This document shows, one piece after another, positions 5,477 through 10,836 of a stretch of 10,836 nt of DNA (the stretch's first letter is position 1; the number at the start of each line of letters is the position of its first letter). Source of the stretch: Pseudomonadota bacterium (GTDB lineage Bacteria > Desulfobacterota > BSN033 > WVXP01 > G020346125); assembly GCA_030608745.1 (NCBI GenBank), contig JAUWDQ010000075.1, positions 1-10,836 of the forward strand, given 5' to 3'. The position numbers were made by a program, and so were the translations under genes. Below the pieces are notes generated by a model. The model was not told where the DNA came from and ran no database searches. It worked only from the letters and a program-made list of their open reading frames with translations.

Positions 5477-7483
5477 ATGGAGAAGGGGTCTTTGAATATC
5501 AATGAATTGTCCGGGATGGATCAGCCGTTATCGCTCTATAAGGTTCATACCCTTGTCGTTGGCAGCGGGGCGGCGGGGCTGAACGCAGCCGTTCAGCTCC
5601 GTACTCAAGGGGTAGAGGATGTTCTGGTCGTGACGGAGGGCCTTGATAAGGGTACCTCTATCAATACTGGAAGTGACAAACAGACGTACTATAAGCTGGG
5701 CATGTGTGGTGCGGAGGATGACTCCCCGGAATCCTTAGCAGAGTCATATTGGGCCGGGGGGGGCATGCACGGGGATTTGGCCCTGGTGGAAGCAAGCCTC
5801 TCGGCAAGGGCCTTTCTCCATCTGGTCAACCTCGGAGTTCCCTTTCCCCGGGATCGATTTGGGCAGTTTGTCGGTTACAAGACGGATCATGACCCCCGTC
5901 AGCGAGCCACATCTGTGGGACCCTATACATCGAAGGAGATGTGCACCGTTCTGATTCGCGAAGTCCGGCGTCGAGGGATTCCCGTTCACGAAAAGAGGGT
6001 CGTCGTCTCCCTTTTGCCCATCGGTGAAGGAGATGAGAAAAGAATAGTGGGAGCTATTGCGTTAAATCTCGACGGTACAACGCCGGACTGGCGTAACGCT
6101 TTAGAGCTCTATGCCGCTGAAAATGTGGTTTTTGCAACGGGGGGACCGGGGGGACTCTATAAGACGAGTGTTTACCCCGAGGTCCATACGGGGGGTATTG
6201 GATTGGCCCTCATGGCTGGGGCTAAGGCCCAGAGTCTCCCTGAATCCCAATTTGGTCTTGCATCGATTAAGTTTCGGTGGAATGTCTCCGGGAGCTATAT
6301 GCAGGTGATCCCGAGGTTTCTCAGTACGGGGCCGAATGGACGGAGCGACGAGGAGGAATTCCTCCGACCCTACTTCAATTTTCCCGGGGAGATGAACAGC
6401 GCAATTTTCCTGAAGGGATATCAATGGCCCTTTGATGTTAGGAAAGTTGTGGGCGGTTCATCTTTGATTGATGTTCTTGTCTATATTGAGACAGCGGTCA
6501 AGAGACGCCGCGTGTTTCTCGATTACCGTCGGAATTCCGATGGATTTGATTTTAACGATCTGAGCGACGAAGCCCATGAATATCTGTCGAAATCGCAGGC
6601 CCTGGCCGACACCCCCATTGAGCGTTTGAAGTCCATGAACCCTGCGGCGGTTGATCTTTACATGGACCATGGTATCGACATCACAGCAGAACCGCTGGAG
6701 ATTGCCGTGTGTGCGCAGCACAATAACGGTGGCTTGGCCGGCAATGTTTGGTGGGAATCGACCAATATCAAACATCTCTTTCCCGTTGGTGAGGTGAATG
6801 GGTCGCATGGGGTGGCCCGCCCTGGTGGTTCGGCACTCAATTCCGGACAGGTTGGTGGTTTTCGCGCTGCAGAGTACATCGCGAATCGATACCGTGAATC
6901 GACCCTTGACATGGAGCTATTCGATAAGGAGGTTCAGCAAACCGTTTCGGAGCTTTCGGACTGGATAGCCAAATGCGGGAGTTCCTCCTTGATGTGGGAG
7001 AAGGAAAGGGAGGAATTCCAGACCCGGATGACACAGGTAGGTGCACACGTACGTTCCCTGGAGGAATTGCGCAAAGCGATCTCCGAGGCATGGGAACAGT
7101 GGGGACGATTGAAGACGAGGGGGTGTCGTTTCGCAAATCTTGAGGATTTAGCGGAGGGCCTACGGAATCTCCAGCTCTGCTTCTCCCATGCGATATACCT
7201 CGAGGCTATTCTCTTTTCCGTTGAAAGCGGGGTCGGAAGCCGCGGATCTGCAATGGTCCTCGACAAGAATGGATTGCTGCCCCATAAGGATCTCGGGGAT
7301 TCGTGGCGATTCGCTCCTGAAGATCCGGCATTCCGGGAGAAAGTATTGGAGACGGTCGCCAGGGGGGACGGAAAGGTGGAAAACCGCTGGGTGGATTGCC
7401 GTCCCTTGCCCCACACGGAGGCATGGTTTGAAACCGGCTGGAGGGCTTTTCGAGAAGGGGAAATCTACGATCCCGCTGGGTAG
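5477..7483 (+). CDS. FAD-dependent oxidoreductase, fumarate reductase flavoprotein-like
   Basis: A 668-residue flavoprotein of the succinate dehydrogenase/fumarate reductase/aspartate oxidase family. The FAD-binding start is VVGSGAAGLNAA (27-38), followed by a second-strand Glu at about 54, ATGGPGG (220-226) and HTGGIGLALMAGA (237-249). Family substrate-site features are QHNNGGLAG (414-422, His415) and a GEVNGSHGVARPGG stretch (438-451) in which Arg448 aligns with the conserved substrate Arg, ending SGQVGG for FAD. Residues 470-668 form the helical C-terminal region. No signal peptide, haem motif or Fe-S cysteines are seen, so it is probably cytoplasmic and must exchange electrons with a separate partner. 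GAGG lies nine bases before the ATG. It sits directly after the SDR gene. The exact reaction (dehydrogenation of an acid or enone reduction) cannot be settled from sequence. Confidence 0.86.
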   Translation: MEKGSLNINELSGMDQPLSLYKVHTLVVGSGAAGLNAAVQLRTQGVEDVLVVTEGLDKGTSINTGSDKQTYYKLGMCGAEDDSPESLAESYWAGGGMHGDLALVEASLSARAFLHLVNLGVPFPRDRFGQFVGYKTDHDPRQRATSVGPYTSKEMCTVLIREVRRRGIPVHEKRVVVSLLPIGEGDEKRIVGAIALNLDGTTPDWRNALELYAAENVVFATGGPGGLYKTSVYPEVHTGGIGLALMAGAKAQSLPESQFGLASIKFRWNVSGSYMQVIPRFLSTGPNGRSDEEEFLRPYFNFPGEMNSAIFLKGYQWPFDVRKVVGGSSLIDVLVYIETAVKRRRVFLDYRRNSDGFDFNDLSDEAHEYLSKSQALADTPIERLKSMNPAAVDLYMDHGIDITAEPLEIAVCAQHNNGGLAGNVWWESTNIKHLFPVGEVNGSHGVARPGGSALNSGQVGGFRAAEYIANRYRESTLDMELFDKEVQQTVSELSDWIAKCGSSSLMWEKEREEFQTRMTQVGAHVRSLEELRKAISEAWEQWGRLKTRGCRFANLEDLAEGLRNLQLCFSHAIYLEAILFSVESGVGSRGSAMVLDKNGLLPHKDLGDSWRFAPEDPAFREKVLETVARGDGKVENRWVDCRPLPHTEAWFETGWRAFREGEIYDPAG

Positions 7484-7514
7484 ATGATGAGTTGGGATGA
7501 GTGGATGAGGATGA

Positions 7515-7536
7515 GGGGACGTTGTTAATTTGTTGA
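7515..7536 (+). repeat. Left inward-facing end of the transposase unit
   Basis: It begins GGGGACGT and continues with an AT-rich tail. It matches the reverse complement of 8616-8637 at 20 of 22 positions; the mismatches are the 9th and 15th bases. It starts 31 bases after the stop codon of the FAD oxidoreductase gene, in a spacer that also has several GATGAG repeats (7485-7514). Confidence 0.65.
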
Positions 7537-7552
7537 GTTGTTAATTTGTTGA
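7521..7552 (+). repeat. Perfect 16-bp tandem duplication
   Basis: GTTGTTAATTTGTTGA occurs twice in a row (7521-7536 and 7537-7552). The first copy is the tail of the left end of the transposase unit; the right end has only one, diverged copy. Confidence 0.75.
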
Positions 7553-7587
7553 AAAGTTATGGAAAGGCAAAGGGAACGAAAGGAAAA

Positions 7588-7595
7588 GGGGACGT
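7588..7595 (+). repeat. Third GGGGACGT motif at the transposase stop codon
   Basis: The octamer found at both outer ends occurs again here in the same orientation as the left end, two bases before the transposase stop (7598-7600). It may be the true left boundary, a nested REP copy, or part of the family's recognition sequence. Confidence 0.45.
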
Positions 7596-7597
7596 CT

Positions 7598-8584
7598 TCA
7601 AATTGTTAATCTATTCACCTTATTCCTTAGAGATTGATTGTTTCGAAGGATCTCTTCAGCACGCCCTGCTGCAATACTAACCCCCGAACGACTCATATTT
7701 AAAGCTCTTGCCACTTCCGCTCCATTGTGCCCCATTTCCCTGACCGCAACATAGCTTATAACACTGCGAGCGTCAGCAAGCCGTTTGCCTCTAGTCCGTT
7801 GCCTTAAGACCTCAGGTTTTATTCCCAAAAAGGCCGCGATTTGTTCGATCAACTCTTTAAGCGGCATGACCACAGGCAGGCGATCGGACAATTCATTCTC
7901 CTTTCTGAGCCGTTCGACAAATTCCCCACTTCCCAGTATCCTTTCATCATACGCCAGCACCTCCTCGTAACCTGTCAGCTTAAGGGTGCGCCAAAGTCCG
8001 CTACCTACCAGTTCCTCTCTTTTTCCCTGCGAAATCCCATCCATAACAAAATTTCTGTAACGACGCCTTGAAACCGTTATCCGGGGACCAAAACGGGTAA
8101 GCACCTCATCAGTGTTTTGCCCTAGCAATTCCCGGTTTCCCATGAGAACCGAATGGCCGCTCCACGTATATTGATCGAGCTCATTCATATTATTCACCAG
8201 CCCGGCCCGTAATGGATTGAGGTGGATATAACGGACCAGTTCCAGAAAGTAGGGTTCTTCTTCGCACACGATGGATTTATAGCGGTTTTGGAAAAGGTGC
8301 CCTGACCGTTGGTGGCGGAGATTAAACGTGACGGCATAGCCCGTAAGTAATCGGCGCATAATTAGCGCCAGTTTCGTACGCTTCGGGCGCAGCAGCAGGT
8401 GGGCGTGATTCGGTAGGAGTGCCCAGGCAAGGCAGTCGCTTTCGTTTTCCTGCAACAATTTCGAAAAACGCCTTGAAAATGATTGCCTGTCCTGATCATC
8501 CAGAAAAATATCCCGTTTCTCGATTCCTCGCACGATTACGTGCTGGAGGAGTCCGGGCGCATCAAGTCGTGCGGCTCGTGGCAT
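7598..8584 (-). CDS. REP-associated tyrosine transposase (Y1, IS200-like HUH) with C-terminal helix-turn-helix
   Basis: A 328-residue single-strand DNA transposase of the RAYT type. It opens with the family signature MPRAARLDAPGLLQHVIVRG (1-20). The metal-binding HUH motif is NHAHLLL (His60, His62), and YIHLNPLRAGLV (119-130) is the hallmark Y-x-H-x-N-P segment of these enzymes. The compact Escherichia coli TnpA-REP is about half this length; the extra part is a C-terminal region in which about 245-325 resembles the DNA-binding domain of DnaA (ARSVISYVAVREMG, then VARALNMSRSGVSIA), probably for binding the end sequence. Reading frame and motifs are intact, so it could be active. No good ribosome site precedes the ATG at 8584, suggesting low expression. 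It lies tail-to-tail with the FAD oxidoreductase gene and just downstream of the OYE gene. Confidence 0.9.
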   Translation of the reverse strand: MPRAARLDAPGLLQHVIVRGIEKRDIFLDDQDRQSFSRRFSKLLQENESDCLAWALLPNHAHLLLRPKRTKLALIMRRLLTGYAVTFNLRHQRSGHLFQNRYKSIVCEEEPYFLELVRYIHLNPLRAGLVNNMNELDQYTWSGHSVLMGNRELLGQNTDEVLTRFGPRITVSRRRYRNFVMDGISQGKREELVGSGLWRTLKLTGYEEVLAYDERILGSGEFVERLRKENELSDRLPVVMPLKELIEQIAAFLGIKPEVLRQRTRGKRLADARSVISYVAVREMGHNGAEVARALNMSRSGVSIAAGRAEEILRNNQSLRNKVNRLTI

Positions 8585-8615
8585 GATATAGAGTTAGCAG
8601 AAGAGAGGTAATTAG

Positions 8616-8637
8616 TCAACAACTTAACTACGTCCCC
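8616..8637 (-). repeat. Right inward-facing end of the transposase unit
   Basis: On the minus strand it starts GGGGACGT, as the left end does, and it lies 32 bases upstream of the transposase ATG. Its first bases encode the last two and a half codons and the stop codon (TAG, 8630-8628) of the neighbouring OYE gene. Confidence 0.65.
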
Positions 8638-9851
8638 TCCCTCTTTCCCCCTCGCTTCACACGACGCAGGACCTTTCGGTAATAGTCATCATAGACCGTG
8701 CATCCGACTTGTCTTTGTGACCGCAAGAGGAGGCTACAGCCACCGCAGGCCGTACAGAAATCTATCGAATGGATTTCCCCGCTCAAGATCTTTTTCGCAA
8801 ACAGCGGGTCAGCATAGGATTGTCTTCCAATCCCGACGAGGTCGACAAGGCCATCCTTCAGATTTTTCTCTGCCCAGTAGGTGAAACTCTTTTTCGGCGG
8901 GTCGGGTTCTTTCAGATTGTTCTTCCCGTTCCTCAAGTAGCTGTATCCCGATCCAATCACCGGAATCTTTAGCAAGTCCTTCACCGCCTTTGTCCAGCCG
9001 AAGTGTCTGTATACCCCCTCGGGAAAGTCCTTGGTCGGCCTCACGATTTCTGGCGTTATTGGCGGTATTCCCGCCGAGACATTGATATAGTCCATTCCCA
9101 TCTCTTCCACCATCTTCGCGAAGGCAAGGGGCTCGGAGAAGTCCTCGATGACCTCCCGGGGGCCCGTCGTGCCGAAACCTCCGGGTATTCCCTCATAGAA
9201 GGAATACCTCACCCCGGTGAGAAAGGAATCATCCCCTACCGCCTTCTTTATCTTTTCCGTCGTTTCCCTGAAAAACCTCGTCCGGTTCTCAAAGGTCTCA
9301 CCGTACTGGTCCTCCCGAGTATTTGCCGGCCGCATTATCTCGCCGCCGAGATAGCCGTGACATTGTTTAAAGTCGATGCCATCCGCCCCCACCTGCTTTG
9401 AGATTAGGGCAGCCTTCGCGAATTGCGTGCCGATATCGTCAATCTCCTTCTCGGTGAGGACATGGATGCTCGGATCTCCTGTTGGATAGGGGGAGACCAC
9501 CTTCGAAAATGCCGCTTGGCTGAGGTTTCCCGAATGGTTGATCTGGATGAGGATCAACGATTCACTATTACTTTGTCGCATCTTCTTGACCAGTTTTTCT
9601 AGTCTCGTCGCTGTATCCTCACCGATTTTCAGCTGATTTTTCCTGGCCCGACTCTCATAGGAAAGGGTAAGGGACTCAACGAAGATTATTCCCGCTCCCC
9701 CTTCGGCTAAGCTCCGGTATCGCCGGAAGGTGAGTTCCGTAGGATTTCCAGAGGCATCTCCGTCGTTACATTCCATGGGTTGATTCACGATACGGTTCGG
9801 CGCCACCCTACTTCCGATACGGATGGGTGAGGAAAGCATCTCCACATTCAT
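8628..9851 (-). CDS. Old Yellow Enzyme-family NADH:flavin oxidoreductase, barrel-only with Fe-S cysteines
   Basis: A 407-residue FMN barrel of the OYE/2,4-dienoyl-CoA-reductase family, which reduces activated C=C bonds. Motifs are QINHSG (103-108), DFKQCHGYLGGE (160-171), NTREDQYG (177-184), the FMN phosphate region around GSGYSY (300-305) and GRQSYADP (342-349). Cysteines 366, 369, 372 and 384 near the C-terminus match the [4Fe-4S] site of dienoyl-CoA reductase, yet the NADPH/FAD domains that normally follow are missing, so electrons must come from elsewhere. In the active-site H-x-x-H the first His is Lys162. ATG 9851 has AAAGGAGG eight bases upstream, so an in-frame ATG 17 codons earlier is rejected. 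The last residues, EGT, and the stop are supplied by the transposase unit's end, so the natural C-terminus has probably been replaced. It follows the LarA-like gene after 53 bases, likely one operon. Confidence 0.85.
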   Translation of the reverse strand: MNVEMLSSPIRIGSRVAPNRIVNQPMECNDGDASGNPTELTFRRYRSLAEGGAGIIFVESLTLSYESRARKNQLKIGEDTATRLEKLVKKMRQSNSESLILIQINHSGNLSQAAFSKVVSPYPTGDPSIHVLTEKEIDDIGTQFAKAALISKQVGADGIDFKQCHGYLGGEIMRPANTREDQYGETFENRTRFFRETTEKIKKAVGDDSFLTGVRYSFYEGIPGGFGTTGPREVIEDFSEPLAFAKMVEEMGMDYINVSAGIPPITPEIVRPTKDFPEGVYRHFGWTKAVKDLLKIPVIGSGYSYLRNGKNNLKEPDPPKKSFTYWAEKNLKDGLVDLVGIGRQSYADPLFAKKILSGEIHSIDFCTACGGCSLLLRSQRQVGCTVYDDYYRKVLRRVKRGGKREGT

Positions 9852-9904
9852 GGCATAAACCTCCTTTATTCCATGGCAAAGGCCAGGAGTGATCAAGTGC
9901 ACCC

Positions 9905-10836
9905 TTATGAGATGATGAGCCTTCTGGCCTTTCTCAATACCGTGATTTTGGCGTTTTGGTCCGTGTAGTTTTCGGCCTTGGCCAACCCCTCGTCGATGGA
10001 GGTGACGGCTTCCACAAATGTTCCCTTGAGATCCTTTGCCAGCTCAGGATTCGTCACCATGATAACTCTGGCTTTCTTTTCGATCAAAGCCTTGGCGAAG
10101 AGGTAAGCCCCATGGGCCCCGAGGCTGAAGAGGGATTTGTCTCTCACCCGCTTCATAACCTCTTCTGGGGAAAATTCTGTGAGCCATTCCCTGAAGGTGT
10201 CCTCCGCTCCCCATCCCTCCTCACACTCGGCCAAAGCGAGGATAGCTCCCTTCGGGCTCACAGTCTCCATGGCTGGAATGATTGCCTTCTTCCCCTGTAC
10301 CAGATCACAATCGTAGGGGTACCCCCCAGGGCTTGATATCACGATTTCGGCGGGTACCTTTTGGCACGTGTAGATCTCCCTTGATTTCTCACAACCCAGT
10401 CGGTGGGCCTCGAAGGGATCGCCGGAGATGACCTCGGCCACCTGATCATCGGCCCCCCCGATGGCGTACGTGATCCAGTGGAATGGCAGCTTTCTGGCTG
10501 CTTCTTCCAGATCTTCGTTCAGTGGATTCCCATCCAGAACCCCAATTCTCGACCCTTCCTCCAGGAGGAGGTGGTGATTAAGATCGATAGATCGAAAATG
10601 GGCTATCCCAGGCACGAGGAGCTTCCTTCCCCCGGAAAATCCGGAGAGATACGAGGGTTCGATGAAACCGGTGCCAATCACCACATCGTTTTCGAAGATG
10701 GTTTTGTTCACTCGAATTGGAACACCCCGGGTGGTCTTCCCGAATTCTCTACAATTCTCTTCGTCAAAGGGGTCATGCTCGAGGACCGAATAACGGGAAA
10801 CGAGGTGATCCCCGAGATGATTTCGGATTTCCTCAT
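9905..10836 (-). CDS. LarA-like (DUF2088) nickel-pincer racemase/epimerase homologue, N-terminus outside window
   Basis: 309 residues are visible; the frame stays open to the window edge and upstream translation (HDPFDEENCREFGKTTRGVP) is family-like, so the GTG at 10711 is internal, not the start. LarA racemises lactate using a lysine-bound nickel-pincer nucleotide; homologues act on other 2-hydroxy acids or sugar acids. The core GFIEPSYLSGFSGGRK keeps the cofactor Lys (codon 10624-10622, LarA Lys184), and the Ni-ligand His follows 16 residues later (DLNH, LarA His200). The C-terminal GGYPYD and VQGKK (Gln, Lys) are conserved. However, the catalytic His174 is replaced by Ser (codon 10654-10652), so the substrate or mechanism probably differs from lactate racemase. 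The other catalytic base, His108, would lie just beyond the window. The OYE gene follows on the same strand. Cofactor genes larB, larC and larE are not seen here. Confidence 0.87.
   Translation of the reverse strand, partial: EEIRNHLGDHLVSRYSVLEHDPFDEENCREFGKTTRGVPIRVNKTIFENDVVIGTGFIEPSYLSGFSGGRKLLVPGIAHFRSIDLNHHLLLEEGSRIGVLDGNPLNEDLEEAARKLPFHWITYAIGGADDQVAEVISGDPFEAHRLGCEKSREIYTCQKVPAEIVISSPGGYPYDCDLVQGKKAIIPAMETVSPKGAILALAECEEGWGAEDTFREWLTEFSPEEVMKRVRDKSLFSLGAHGAYLFAKALIEKKARVIMVTNPELAKDLKGTFVEAVTSIDEGLAKAENYTDQNAKITVLRKARRLIIS

Larger units (their letters stand above)
7515..8637 (-). mobile_element. REP-associated tyrosine transposase unit with inverted ends
   Basis: The transposase gene is bounded by ends that both read inward as GGGGACGT. 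The left end (7515-7536) and the reverse complement of the right end (8616-8637) agree at 20 of 22 positions. A further GGGGACGT lies at 7588-7595 next to the gene's stop codon. Transposase genes of this family are known to be flanked by inversely oriented REP sequences, so the unit of 1123 bp is read as one such locus or a small mobile element. I see no clear target-site duplication, which is expected for HUH enzymes. Exact boundaries are inferred from the matching ends. Confidence 0.6.

Noticed and set aside
9900..9902. Upstream ATG as the start of the OYE protein
   Set aside because: The ATG at 9851 has AAAGGAGG at ideal spacing and begins the conserved N-terminus; the extra 17 residues cover that ribosome site.
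10709..10711. GTG as the start codon of the LarA-like protein
   Set aside because: The frame is open upstream to the window end and the upstream residues match the family, so the gene is truncated by the window.

Overview
The window reads as a bacterial chromosome segment of middling GC with compact genes, mostly strong Shine-Dalgarno sites and several oxygen-sensitive-looking redox enzymes: two proteins with Fe-S cysteine motifs and a lactate-racemase (LarA) homologue of the nickel-pincer type. This suggests an anaerobe, perhaps of the Desulfobacterota/Syntrophobacterales kind. That placement is inference from protein style; there is no rRNA or other marker here.

Layout. (1) 1-149, minus: the first 49 codons of an MFS transporter with a near-consensus sigma-70 promoter and an abutting inverted repeat. 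(2) 502-1257, plus: a compact zinc-dependent histone-deacetylase-family amidohydrolase. (3) 1383-4076, minus: a PreA-like flavin/ferredoxin oxidoreductase followed by a Gfo/Idh/MocA dehydrogenase, separated by about 250 bp rich in palindromes. (4) 4077-4601: divergent intergenic region with an 8-bp-period tandem repeat. (5) 4602-7483, plus: an SDR dehydrogenase and a fumarate-reductase-like FAD oxidoreductase, with two perfect inverted repeats between them. (6) 7515-8637: a REP-associated (Y1, HUH) transposase gene bounded by 22-bp imperfect inverted ends. (7) 8628-10836, minus: a LarA-like DUF2088 protein (its N-terminus beyond the window) and an Old-Yellow-Enzyme-family protein whose stop codon lies inside the right end of the transposase unit.

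How the genes may work together. Apart from the transposase and the deacetylase, nearly every gene is a redox or epimerase enzyme for small organic molecules: LarA-type epimerase, OYE reductase, SDR and Gfo/Idh dehydrogenases, flavin oxidoreductase, PreA-like reductase and MFS uptake. The simplest reading is an uncharacterised anaerobic route for a hydroxy acid, sugar acid or cyclic polyol, in which C-OH is epimerised or oxidised by nicotinamide enzymes and C=C or C=O bonds are handled by flavoenzymes. Several of these enzymes depart from the catalytic residues of their best-known relatives (LarA His174 to Ser, Gfo/Idh Asp to Arg, OYE His to Lys, PreA Cys to Ser), so the chemistry may not be that of the textbook members. 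The substrate cannot be named from sequence. No rRNA, tRNA, CRISPR array or phage gene was seen.
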